Shown piece by piece: positions 1 to 7,541 of a stretch of DNA of 9,659 bases. Under the pieces are notes generated by a model. The model did not search any database. It had not been told where the DNA came from and saw nothing but the letters and a program-made list of their open reading frames with translations. Source of the DNA: Planctomycetota bacterium (GTDB lineage Bacteria > Planctomycetota > Phycisphaerae > WQYP01). A program made the translations under genes and the position numbers. Each line of letters starts with the position of its first letter. The first letter of the stretch is position 1. The stretch lies in assembly GCA_021780285.1 (NCBI GenBank), contig JAJXZA010000385.1, positions 1-9,659 on the forward strand. The letters run 5' to 3'.

Positions 1-1
1 T

Positions 2-580
2 CGTCGTCTTACCATCGCAGCTTTACTCCCCTGGTTTTTGATGGATTTGCCCGTTTACGGCATTGGTCTGCTGACGCCCACATTGCTGACTGAACTTGGC
101 ATTGGCAAAGCCAACATGGTGGTTGCCGCCACCTGCGGACTGGCTGCTTTGACGCTGGCAGGGTTCTTGACGGCATTTCATCTAATTGACACCCTTGGCC
201 GCCGACGGCTTCAGATGACCGGCTTTTTCGGCATGGCGGTGCTGTTTACAATTTTGGCTTTGGGCGTGGGGCATTTTAACAAATGGGCTATTCTGGGGCT
301 TTTTGCGATCATTCAGATATTTATAAATGCCGGGCCTAACACCACCACCTGGATTGTTCCTGCGGAGCTTTTTCCGACCAGATTGCGTGCCACAGGTCAA
401 GGCAGCGCCACAGCGTTTTCGCGGATTGGCGCCGCCTCTGGCGCATTTTTTCTGCCGGTGCTTAATGCCCATAGCGGGCCGGCGGCCGCTTTTCTGTTGG
501 TGGCAGCGGCCAGCGCACTGGCCCTGTGGCTCACCTATGTATATTTGCCTGAAACTACAAGGACCGATTTAATGCATTAA
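2..580 (+). CDS. MFS transporter, phosphate:H+ symporter (PHS)-like, C-terminal half (5' partial)
   Basis: This is the C-terminal half of a 12-span major facilitator transporter of the inner membrane. The frame is open from base 2, so the gene starts before the window; the TTG at 38 and ATG at 41 lie inside a membrane segment and are not credible starts. About 192 residues are visible. They hold roughly six hydrophobic segments, a D-x-x-GRR loop motif (DTLGRRR), then GPNTTTWIVPAELFPTRLRA and a closing LPETTR, which matches the PET motif that ends sugar-porter-like MFS proteins. The GPN-TT...PAE-FPTR-RATG-G pattern is typical of the PHS family (Pho84-like) and also resembles sugar porters, so the substrate is uncertain. 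Phosphate carriers commonly let arsenate through, and the arsenic genes start 39 bp downstream. A role in phosphate/arsenate or product transport is possible but inferred. The MFS call is firm; the PHS subfamily is moderate. Confidence 0.88.
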   Translation, partial: RRLTIAALLPWFLMDLPVYGIGLLTPTLLTELGIGKANMVVAATCGLAALTLAGFLTAFHLIDTLGRRRLQMTGFFGMAVLFTILALGVGHFNKWAILGLFAIIQIFINAGPNTTTWIVPAELFPTRLRATGQGSATAFSRIGAASGAFFLPVLNAHSGPAAAFLLVAAASALALWLTYVYLPETTRTDLMH

Positions 581-619
581 CAGGCGGTCTTTAGTCATCT
601 GTTGTGAAAGGTTACCATC

Positions 620-1783
620 ATGAGCGTGACTCTGAACATCGAACAAGCCGTGCGAAAGACGTATAGTCTGGCGGCCCAGCAGTTGCAGCAAAGCCTCTGC
701 TGCCCGGTATCGTATGATCCTAAGTACCTTAAAATTATTCCACAGGAAGTGCTGGATCGTGATTATGGCTGCGGTGATCCATCGCAATTTCTACGCCCCG
801 GCGAAACAGTTCTCGATTTAGGATCTGGTGGTGGAAAGATTTGCTTTATTGCCGCGCAGGTTGTCGGGCCAACAGGCCATGTCATCGGCATAGACATGAA
901 CGATGACATGCTGGCATTGGCCCGTCAACACCAGCCCGCCGTTGCCGCGGCCTTGGGTTATGACAACATCGAATTTCGTAAGGGCCTGATTCAAGACCTG
1001 CAACTTAATGTTGATGATACGGCCCATTTTTTGACCCACAAGCCGGTTGCGACGCTTGGAGAACTTCACGCCCTGCAGGAGCATCAACGGCAACAGCGTG
1101 CCGCCAGGCCGCTGGTGGCCAGCGATTCGATTGACGTTATCGTCTCTAATTGTGTGCTTAATCTGGTTAAACCCTCGGATAAAGCCCAGTTATTTGCCGA
1201 AATGTTCCGCGTACTGCGAACCGGCGGACATGTTGCTATCAGTGATATTGTCAGCGACGAAGATGTGCCCCAGTCCATGCAGGACGATCCAGACCTGTGG
1301 TCCGGCTGCATCAGCGGCGCCTGGCGCGAGGATGCTTTTTTGGAGGCATTTGAGCGGGCTGGATTCTTCGGCATTGAACTAGCCAAGCGCGATGCCACGC
1401 CTTGGCGAGTTGAAGGCGGCATTGAATTTCGCAGCGTTACCGTAACAGCTTACAAGGGCAAGCAAGGCCCATGTCTAGAGGGGCGTCAGGCGGTCATTTA
1501 CAAAGGCCCTTGGAAGCAGGTTGCCGATGACGATGGTCACGTGCTACTGCGAGGCAAACGCATGGCGGTATGCGATAAAACCTTTCGCATACTCACCAAC
1601 CCCAACGGACCATACCATCGCCAAATGATTGGAATGGCTCCACGCGAAGAAATTCCACCCGACAAAGCCGAGGCATTTAACTGCCGGGCCGGTGCTCTGC
1701 GACATCCACGCGAAACCAAGGATGCGCGTTACGTCGCCAGCGACGAGACCGCCTCCGGCTGCACCACTGACGGTTGCTGCTAG
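620..1783 (+). CDS. arsM: ArsM-like arsenite S-adenosylmethionine methyltransferase, arsenosugar-cluster type
   Basis: The predicted role is cytoplasmic methylation of trivalent arsenic with S-adenosylmethionine. The 387-residue protein has a class I methyltransferase fold with a glycine-rich SAM motif at residues 64-73 (VLDLGSGGGK) and an acidic residue after the second strand (GIDMN, 90-94). Cysteines sit where ArsM enzymes bind As(III): C27/C28 and C51 near the N-terminus, C178 in the VSNCVLNL motif and C230 in SGCISGA. Residues about 134-168 form a charged insert before the VSNC strand. After about residue 280 there is an extension (YKGPWKQV..DDDGH...RGKRMAVCDKT) carrying C285, C318 and C355, ending GCTTDGCC. 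Many stand-alone ArsM proteins lack this extension; from memory, versions next to ArsS often have it. The ATG at 620 follows AAAGG at 607-611 with an 8-base spacer. The gene ends 52 bp before arsS. Known of the family: methylation of As(III). Inferred: that dimethylarsenite is delivered to ArsS. Confidence 0.88.
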   Translation: MSVTLNIEQAVRKTYSLAAQQLQQSLCCPVSYDPKYLKIIPQEVLDRDYGCGDPSQFLRPGETVLDLGSGGGKICFIAAQVVGPTGHVIGIDMNDDMLALARQHQPAVAAALGYDNIEFRKGLIQDLQLNVDDTAHFLTHKPVATLGELHALQEHQRQQRAARPLVASDSIDVIVSNCVLNLVKPSDKAQLFAEMFRVLRTGGHVAISDIVSDEDVPQSMQDDPDLWSGCISGAWREDAFLEAFERAGFFGIELAKRDATPWRVEGGIEFRSVTVTAYKGKQGPCLEGRQAVIYKGPWKQVADDDGHVLLRGKRMAVCDKTFRILTNPNGPYHRQMIGMAPREEIPPDKAEAFNCRAGALRHPRETKDARYVASDETASGCTTDGCC

Positions 1784-1835
1784 CGTCTGGTGTAAAAACA
1801 TAGAATGGACTGTCTTTTTATATGGGATGCTTTAA

Positions 1836-2849
1836 ATGAACTTGCCTGTTATCAATGCTGCCAGTGCAAACCGTTTTGACCAATGTACGGCCAGTGCCGG
1901 CGATTCTGCCCTTCGCGGAATCTCCATTCAAACCGTGCAGGTTAACATCGGCTTGCGCTGCAACCTGGCATGTCATCATTGCCATGTCGAATCGTCGCCA
2001 AAACGACAAGAAGAGATGTCGTGGCAAACCATGGAGCAGGTACTCGCAGCCGCAGCCAAATCAGGCGCTGCTACCCTCGACATAACCGGCGGCGCCCCCG
2101 AAATGCATCCCGATTTTCGACGCTTCGTCCTCGCCGCGCTTGCCAAAAAGCTTCACGTTATGGTGCGTACCAACCTAACTATCATGTTGGAGCCTGGCTA
2201 TCAGGATTTACCTGAATTTTATGCCAAAAATAAAATTCATCTCATTGCCTCGCTGCCATGCTACCTCGAAACTAATGTTGATCATCAACGCGGCAGGTAT
2301 GTGTACCGCGAAAGCATTGAGGTAATTCAACGGCTTAATGCGTTGGGGTTTGGCGCTCGTGAAGATATGCCGCTGGACCTGGTGTATAACCCCGGTGGCC
2401 CCACGCTGCCGCCCAATCAAGTCAGTCTTGAAGCTGATTATCGCCGCGAACTAGCCAAGCATTTTGGCATTCGCTTCACGCGACTCTACACCATTACCAA
2501 CGTCCCGATTGGCCGGTTTCTCCACGATTTATCCCGCCAGGGATATGCCGCCAAATATATTGATCTTCTCGAACGCACCTTCAATCCAACCACTGTTCCC
2601 GAACTCATGTGCCGTCATCAGGTGCACATCGGCTGGGATGGCACGCTGTACGATTGCGACTTTAACTACGCAATCAAGCTGCCCGCTGAAGGGTCGGGGC
2701 ACATATCCACCTTTGAGCCGCAAACTTATTTGGCGCGGCGGATTGCCACCGGCGATCATTGCCTGGCGTGCACTGCAGGCGGCGGTTCCTCCTGTGGCGG
2801 CAGCTTGGTTGACAATCAGATGCAGCTAAACCGCAATGCCGCCGGTTAA
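1836..2849 (+). CDS. arsS: Arsenosugar biosynthesis radical SAM protein ArsS (DUF3641 C-terminal domain)
   Basis: This is a 337-residue radical SAM enzyme. The cluster motif C-x3-C-x2-C is at C42, C46 and C49 (RCNLACHHC), followed by the SAM-binding GGAPE at residues 85-89. The core (about 30-220) contains the family hallmarks VQVNIGLRCN and LVYNPGGP. The C-terminal part (about 255-325) has a second cysteine set: C259, C274, C309, C312 and C320 in HCLACTAGGGSSCGG. This matches the DUF3641/ArsS 'radical SAM, Cys-rich' family, some members of which carry selenocysteine; all positions here are ordinary cysteine codons. ArsS is known to add a 5'-deoxyadenosyl radical to dimethylarsenite, giving 5'-deoxy-5'-dimethylarsinoyl-adenosine, the first arsenosugar precursor. 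The ATG at 1836 has only a weak GGGA (1824-1827) upstream. The adjacent ArsM-like methyltransferase and downstream TIGR04282/04283-type transferases support the assignment. Confidence 0.92.
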   Translation: MNLPVINAASANRFDQCTASAGDSALRGISIQTVQVNIGLRCNLACHHCHVESSPKRQEEMSWQTMEQVLAAAAKSGAATLDITGGAPEMHPDFRRFVLAALAKKLHVMVRTNLTIMLEPGYQDLPEFYAKNKIHLIASLPCYLETNVDHQRGRYVYRESIEVIQRLNALGFGAREDMPLDLVYNPGGPTLPPNQVSLEADYRRELAKHFGIRFTRLYTITNVPIGRFLHDLSRQGYAAKYIDLLERTFNPTTVPELMCRHQVHIGWDGTLYDCDFNYAIKLPAEGSGHISTFEPQTYLARRIATGDHCLACTAGGGSSCGGSLVDNQMQLNRNAAG

Positions 2850-2874
2850 ATGTAAGATTATCGCGTCTTAACCG
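2843..2874 (+). other. Potential hairpin overlapping the arsS stop codon
   Basis: The arms CGGTTAA (2843-2849) and TTAACCG (2868-2874) are perfect 7-base complements around an 18-base loop, and the left arm contains the arsS TAA stop. A competing 5-bp pairing, TAAGA (2853-2857) with TCTTA (2866-2870), shares part of the right arm. No U-tract follows, so it is not a classical terminator. It could protect the 3' end of the arsS transcript or be chance. Confidence 0.35.
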
Positions 2875-2882
2875 TCTAATGA

Positions 2883-2910
2883 GGGTCGAGCCACCGCTGT
2901 GGTACGGCCC
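2883..2910 (+). other. Intercistronic stem-loop upstream of the VTT gene ribosome binding site
   Basis: The arms GGGTCGAGCCAC (2883-2894) and GTGGTACGGCCC (2899-2910) pair over 12 positions around the tetraloop CGCT. There are nine Watson-Crick pairs, two G-U pairs (2886-2907, 2890-2903) and one A-A mismatch (2889-2904). No run of T follows, so it is not a Rho-independent terminator. It lies 10 bases before the AAGGA (2921-2925) that serves the next gene, in the longest gap of the operon. This position suits an mRNA-stabilising, processing or attenuation element; as DNA it could also be an imperfect operator. Its function is inferred. Confidence 0.5.
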
Positions 2911-2934
2911 ATGTAGAAGAAAGGACAATAGGTT

Positions 2935-4536
2935 ATGACCGATAGCAATAAATCTTCCTCTGCCGGCAAACTGTTTCGCTTGGCCTGTGCGCTCATCATT
3001 GTTGGCAGTATCCTTTTTATTTTACGCATTATTCCCATCGGCCAGGGCATAAGTCATCTTCAGGGATGGCTTGCAGGAAAGGGCTTTCTGGGGGCAGCGG
3101 TCTATGTTGCGATCTATATTGTTGCCACCGTTTTACTTATTCCCGGCTCAGCAATTACCCTGCTCGCTGGCGTACTGTATGGGCCTGGGTGGGGAACGCT
3201 CATTGTCTCCATCGGTGCAACATTGGGAGCCGCCTGTGCTTATTTACTGGGGAGGTATGCCTTTCGTTCCGCGGTACAAAGAGCAACGGCCTCACGGCCT
3301 CGCTTTGCGGCTATAGACCGCGCTATTGGTACCAATGGCTGGAAGATTGTCGCCCTGCTGCGCCTTTCGCCGGTAGTGCCGTTTAACTTAAGCAACTATT
3401 TTTTCGGTCTTACTTCCATTCGCTTTGTCTCGTATGTGCTTGTTAGCTGGTTATGTATGCTGCCGGGCACACTCCTCTACGTATACCTCGGGTATGCCGC
3501 CAGTCAGGCCGCGGATGCCGGAAAAGTGAATCATAACTCTACCTTACATTGGGTGCTGGTTAGCATTGGACTGGTACTGATTGCAGCTTTGAGCATTTAC
3601 ATAACCAGGATGGCCAAAAAAGCATTGGCTTCTCAAACAGGAGTATTAACCATGGAAACCCAGAATAACTCCAATCTTCCCACTCCCGCACCATTATCTT
3701 CCCGACGCACTTGGGTACTGGCAGTAGCGGCGACACTGTCTATCGCGCTTGCCGCATGCACATGGGTTAATCGTGGACCACTGTCAGGCTTGTTCGGCCC
3801 TCCGCCCGTTACTCTCAAAAATAAGTTCAAGTCAAACCCAAATGGCCCGCAGTTTGATAATGCTGTTTTTACCAAGGTAGTCAGCCGCTATGTGCATAAG
3901 GGCGGCTGGGTTGATTATCAGGGGCTTTCGCAGCATCCAAAAGACCTTAATACATACATTGCCGAGCTTGCCGAAGCGCCCTTTGCCAAACTGGGACGCC
4001 GCAACAAATTTGCCCTGCTTATTAACGCGTATAATGCCTTTACGCTGCGGCTCATTTTAGATTATTACCCCAACATCAAGTCTATCCGCGATATTCCCTC
4101 CAGCCGGCGATGGGATTATGCGCACTGGAACATCGGCGGAAAGCTCTACAGTTTGAGTGCCATCGAACTCATGCTACGTCAGGACTTTGCCGATCCGCGT
4201 GTGCACTTTGCCATCAACTGCGCGTCTATCGGCTGTCCGCCATTGCGGCAAGAGGCCTATGAACCAGCGACCCTGAATGCTCAGCTCCACAGTCAGGCTG
4301 AAATCGTCAACAATAATCCGCGATGGGTCCGCTTTTCCGCCGATGGCAAGACACTGCATCTGACAGAACTCTACGACTGGTACGGCGGCGACTTTGCCCA
4401 AAAGGCCGGCTCCGTGCTTAAGTTCATCGCCCGATACAACAAACGCGTCCAGGCTGACCTCGCAGCCGGTACGCCGCCAACCATTGTTTTTAAGAATTAC
4501 AATTGGAAGCTCGACAGCCTGCAAAACAAACCCTGA
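2935..4536 (+). CDS. TVP38/TMEM64 (VTT) membrane protein fused in frame to DUF547 lipoprotein
   Basis: One 533-residue frame joins two proteins. Residues 1 to about 230 are a TVP38/TMEM64-family inner-membrane protein with several hydrophobic segments (about 14-33, 52-70, 76-106, 163-186, 203-224) and family motifs: LLRLSPVVPFNLSNYFFGLT (141-160) and LPGTLLYVYLG (176-186). Residues 240-533 look like a separate lipoprotein: a basic SSRR stretch, a hydrophobic core and the lipobox LAAC (C275), then a DUF547 domain from about 303 to 500 with NAYNAFTLRLIL (364-375) and FAINCASIGCPPLR (425-438). DUF547 has no established function; TVP38/DedA relatives are linked to membrane lipid or solute transport. 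The ATG at 2935 follows AAGGA (2921-2925) by 9 bases. A buried lipoprotein signal, an internal ribosome binding site and an A6 tract at the junction suggest two genes joined by an indel, real or artefactual. Both domain calls are firm; the fusion state is uncertain. Confidence 0.85.
   Translation: MTDSNKSSSAGKLFRLACALIIVGSILFILRIIPIGQGISHLQGWLAGKGFLGAAVYVAIYIVATVLLIPGSAITLLAGVLYGPGWGTLIVSIGATLGAACAYLLGRYAFRSAVQRATASRPRFAAIDRAIGTNGWKIVALLRLSPVVPFNLSNYFFGLTSIRFVSYVLVSWLCMLPGTLLYVYLGYAASQAADAGKVNHNSTLHWVLVSIGLVLIAALSIYITRMAKKALASQTGVLTMETQNNSNLPTPAPLSSRRTWVLAVAATLSIALAACTWVNRGPLSGLFGPPPVTLKNKFKSNPNGPQFDNAVFTKVVSRYVHKGGWVDYQGLSQHPKDLNTYIAELAEAPFAKLGRRNKFALLINAYNAFTLRLILDYYPNIKSIRDIPSSRRWDYAHWNIGGKLYSLSAIELMLRQDFADPRVHFAINCASIGCPPLRQEAYEPATLNAQLHSQAEIVNNNPRWVRFSADGKTLHLTELYDWYGGDFAQKAGSVLKFIARYNKRVQADLAAGTPPTIVFKNYNWKLDSLQNKP
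3616..3621 (+). repeat. A6 homopolymer just before the VTT/DUF547 junction
   Basis: Six consecutive A bases encode K228-K229. With five A the frame would continue AKKHWLLKQEY and stop at the TAA at 3647-3649, giving a 237-residue VTT protein that ends two bases before the ATG at 3652. The present six-A reading passes that stop. Such runs are prone to replication slippage, transcriptional slippage and sequencing error. Confidence 0.75.
3639..3654 (+). promoter_or_regulatory. Internal ribosome binding site and start for the DUF547 lipoprotein
   Basis: AGGAG at 3639-3643 is followed by an 8-base spacer and ATG at 3652, in frame with the rest of the coding sequence. Starting here gives a 294-residue protein with a type II signal peptide (lipobox cysteine at its residue 36). 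This is one of the strongest ribosome binding sites in the window although it lies inside an open frame. DUF547 is therefore probably translated on its own, whether or not the fused form is also made. Confidence 0.65.
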
Positions 4537-4572
4537 CCCCCCAAAAAACATTGTTTTAGGAGAACCTCTTAC

Positions 4573-6102
4573 ATGAGTTTCGCTTTCACACACCCGGCCT
4601 TGGCGCCGTTTGACATACACAATCAACAGCTCGCCGCCAACGTACACCCGACTGACTGGCTGAACCCTCAGCCAAAGAATTGCTACGATCTTGTTGTAAT
4701 CGGTGCGGGGACCGCCGGCCTTGTGACGGCAGCCGGTGCTGCGGGTCTTGGTGCCAAAGTGGCTCTGATAGAACGCGAACTTATGGGTGGAGATTGCCTC
4801 AACGTCGGCTGCGTACCATCCAAGGCGCTGATTCGTGCCGCTAAAGCGTGTGCTCAAGCCCACTCCGCAAGTGAATTTGGCGTGTCCATCGGCGCATCAT
4901 GGGCCGCTGATTTTTCCGTTGCAATGGAGCGATTGCGCCGACTACGCGCGGGCATCAGCCATCACGACTCTGCCGCTCGCTTTAAAAGCCTCGGCGTGGA
5001 TGTTTTTATTGGGGAGGGTCGGTTTAAAGATAAAACCTCCATCGAAGTAGATGGCAAGCAGTTACACTTTTCTCATGCCGTCATTGCCACCGGTGCCCGT
5101 GCCGCTGATTTGCCCATTCCCGGACTCCGCGAGGCCGGTTACTTAACCAATGAAAATGTGTTTTCGCTCACCACGCTGCCCAAATCGCTTGCAGTTATTG
5201 GAGCCGGCCCCATCGGCTGTGAACTCGCCCAAGCGTTCGCCCGCTTCGGTTCTAAAGTGATAATGCTGGAGCAGGGCAAAAGGTTTTTGCCACGCGAAGA
5301 TCGCGATGCCGCCGACATTGTAAAAGAGTCGCTGCGCACCGATGGAGTGGAGTTTAACACCGACGCAACAATTCAATCGGTAAGAACCATAGGCAATCAA
5401 AAGCAAATCAAGCTGGAGACTTCCACTGGCCCGCAAACTCTCTCGGTTGATCACATACTTATTGGCGTCGGCCGTGCTCCCAATGTCGGCGGCTTAAACA
5501 TGGAAGCCGCCGGCGTAACCTACGACACCCGCTCTGGCGTAAATGTGGACGATCACCTGCGCACAAGCAATCGGCGCATCTTCGCCGCCGGCGACATCTG
5601 CTTTCCTTATAAATTTACCCACGCCGCAGACGCCATGGCCCGTATCGTCATTCAAAATGCCCTTTTCTTTGGCCGAAAAAAGGCCAGCGCTCTGCTTATT
5701 CCCTGGTGCACCTACACGGAACCGGAGGTAGCCCACGTTGGTCTTTATGCCTCGGAGGCCCAGGCCAAAGGATTGAGTTTTGAGACCATCAAAATTGACA
5801 TGGCCGACATAGACCGAGCCATCCTCGACTCTGACACGCAAGGGTTTGTGAAAATACATTACGAAAAAAAGACGGGTAAAATTTTAGGCGCAACCCTGGT
5901 TGCCGCTCATGCTGGCGATATTATCTCGGAAGTAACCGTTGCCATGGCCGCTGGAATGAGCCTCGGAAAGCTGGCCGCAGTTATTCATCCGTATCCTACG
6001 CAGGCAGAGGTTATTAAACGGGCGGCCGACGCATTTAACCGCACACGGTTAACTCCCCGAGTCAAGAGCTTTTTGGGTATACTTATTCGCCTGAGTCGCT
6101 GA
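4573..6102 (+). CDS. MerA-like FAD-dependent pyridine nucleotide-disulfide oxidoreductase
   Basis: This is a 509-residue cytoplasmic flavoprotein of the group that includes mercuric reductase and dihydrolipoamide dehydrogenase. An N-terminal extension of about 36 residues precedes the FAD-binding GAGTAG (44-49). The redox-active disulfide motif GGDCLNVGCVPSK has C75 and C80. The NAD(P)-binding motif is GAGPIG (210-215), the second FAD motif is AAGD (338-341), and the dimerisation domain ends with HPYPTQAE (472-479). Where lipoamide dehydrogenase has the catalytic His of HAHPT, this protein has Tyr (Y474), as mercuric reductases do. However, it lacks MerA's heavy-metal-binding N-terminal domain and the C-terminal vicinal cysteine pair, so mercury reduction is doubtful. 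In this operon it may handle an arsenic or thiol substrate, which is inference. The ATG at 4573 follows AGGAG (4558-4562) by 10 bases. The gene begins 36 bp after the DUF547 gene and ends with tandem in-frame stops TGA TAG. Confidence 0.9.
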   Translation: MSFAFTHPALAPFDIHNQQLAANVHPTDWLNPQPKNCYDLVVIGAGTAGLVTAAGAAGLGAKVALIERELMGGDCLNVGCVPSKALIRAAKACAQAHSASEFGVSIGASWAADFSVAMERLRRLRAGISHHDSAARFKSLGVDVFIGEGRFKDKTSIEVDGKQLHFSHAVIATGARAADLPIPGLREAGYLTNENVFSLTTLPKSLAVIGAGPIGCELAQAFARFGSKVIMLEQGKRFLPREDRDAADIVKESLRTDGVEFNTDATIQSVRTIGNQKQIKLETSTGPQTLSVDHILIGVGRAPNVGGLNMEAAGVTYDTRSGVNVDDHLRTSNRRIFAAGDICFPYKFTHAADAMARIVIQNALFFGRKKASALLIPWCTYTEPEVAHVGLYASEAQAKGLSFETIKIDMADIDRAILDSDTQGFVKIHYEKKTGKILGATLVAAHAGDIISEVTVAMAAGMSLGKLAAVIHPYPTQAEVIKRAADAFNRTRLTPRVKSFLGILIRLSR

Positions 6103-6167
6103 TAGCCGCTTGCTGCCAACCCCTAACCCGCTGATACTCTGGCTCGCTTTTAATGTGAAGGCATCCA

Positions 6168-7541
6168 ATGATCGAGCCAACTCCTCCTAACCCCCCGGTC
6201 TTTGCGGCAACCGCCTCCACAGTCTTCTTTTGTGTCATGGCCGCCCTGTTGCTGCACACCGCGTGGACGATCAATCACGCGCCCATGGCGCACGAAGCCT
6301 GGCAACTTGTCGGGGCAGGCATTTGTTATTTGCTGCTGTTGGCACTGGGTCGGCCGCTCACCAACCGAAAATACACGCTACTGGCAATAGGTTTGGCTGG
6401 CCTGGCGCTGCGCCTGGCGCTTATTGGAATTCCGCCCGCCAGCTCCGGCGACTACGATCGCTACCTTTGGGATGGCGCTGTGCTCGCCCACGGCATCAGC
6501 CCCTACGCGCATAGCCCCGCGAGCGTGCATTCCGCTGCCGCCGTCTCGCCCAGCATGCCCAGCACGCTGCTGAAACTCAAAGAACAAAGCGGGAGCGTTC
6601 TCGGCAATATTAATCACCCAAAACTACGCACCATTTATCCACCAATCACCGAGAGCTTCTTTGCCCTCGCTTATATGCTCTCGCCTTGGAACACCACGGT
6701 CTGGCGGGTCGAGTTACTATGCTTTGACTTGGCCACAGGCCTGCTGCTGGTGCACCTGCTTAAAAAGCTCGATCAGCCAACGGCTTGGGCGGCTATTTAT
6801 TGGTTCAATCCCATTGTGCTGGCGCAAAGCTATATTCACATGCACTTCGATGTAATGATAGGACCGTTTATAGTGCTGTTTGTATTGCTGGCCATGCGGC
6901 CGCATCGCAGACTTGCATCGCTGGTACTGGCGCTGGCTACCGCAATGAAGTTGTGGCCCGCCGCGCTGGCACCGCTCTTATGGCGACGAATAGGCCGAAG
7001 ACCATTTGCCATTTGTCTTTCAGCATTGCTGTTTGCAGCCCTGACCGGGCTGCTGCTGCTGCCGATGTTCCAACCCAGCCATGGCGCCGGTCTGCAATCA
7101 ACTTGGCAGTATGCACGGTACTGGCAGAACAACTCAGGACTTTTTTTTCTGCAACGATGGGCCTGGCAACAGCTGCTGGGGCCAAAAGACGAGCCGATAC
7201 AAATAGCCGGTCTCTTGGCTCGCGGCTCTACCTTACTGCTGATGATCGGCGTGCTGGCGCTGGCATTGAAACGCTGCGCTCGCAGCCGCGAAAGCTTTAT
7301 CTCCGCATGTCTGTTGGTTGTAGCGGCAATTTTCATGCTTAGCCCGGCGCAGTTTCCATGGTATTACATTTGGATGGTTCCATTGCTGACGCTTCGCCCG
7401 CGTGCGTCGTTGCTGGCATATTCCAGCACGCTGGGGCTTTACTACCTCTTTGCACGAGCCCCTTGGATATGGCTGGAACACGGCATAATTTGGATATGGC
7501 TCGCCGCCGAACTATTTTTCGTGTGGTATTGGCGACCGGCT
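6168..7541 (+). other. Domain 1 of the fusion: GT-C-like polytopic glycosyltransferase
   Basis: Residues 1-458 contain roughly ten to thirteen hydrophobic segments. The first long hydrophilic stretch (about 89-160) contains SGDYDRYLWDGAVLAHGISP (93-112) and later IYPPITE (156-162). This acidic and aromatic loop followed by a YPP motif resembles bacterial GT-C mannosyltransferase-like proteins (GT87/DUF2029 and PIG-M-like), which use polyprenyl-phosphate sugars on the outer face of the inner membrane. D95, D97 and D102 are candidate catalytic or metal-binding residues. The family call is by pattern recognition; the sugar is unknown. Confidence 0.7.

Noticed and set aside
38..580. TTG at 38 or ATG at 41 as the real start of the MFS gene
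   Set aside because: The frame is open to the window edge, and the residues before it (LTIAALLPWFL) continue a membrane segment. The protein is a truncated C-terminal half rather than a short complete gene.
1836..2849. ArsS as a selenoprotein
   Set aside because: Some relatives use selenocysteine, but the frame contains no internal TGA and the C-terminal motif is encoded by ordinary cysteine codons.
4543..4558. Possible terminator (AAAACA-T-TGTTTT) between the DUF547 and oxidoreductase genes
   Set aside because: The complementary arms have a single-base centre, so no hairpin loop can form. They are A/T-rich and lie directly before the next ribosome binding site, in a 36-bp gap of an apparent operon.
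4174..4863. 229-codon open frame on the minus strand
   Set aside because: It overlaps the DUF547 C-terminus and the oxidoreductase N-terminus, both of which carry clear family motifs on the plus strand. Its translation has no recognisable motif or domain. I treat it as an antisense shadow.
4573..6102. Part of a mercury resistance (mer) operon
   Set aside because: No merR, merT or merP is visible. The protein lacks the HMA domain and the C-terminal cysteine pair, and its neighbours point to arsenic metabolism.
6785..7342. 185-codon open frame on the plus strand in another frame of the GT-C domain
   Set aside because: It lies entirely inside the membrane glycosyltransferase module, whose hydrophobic segments continue across it. 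The alternative translation shows no domain.
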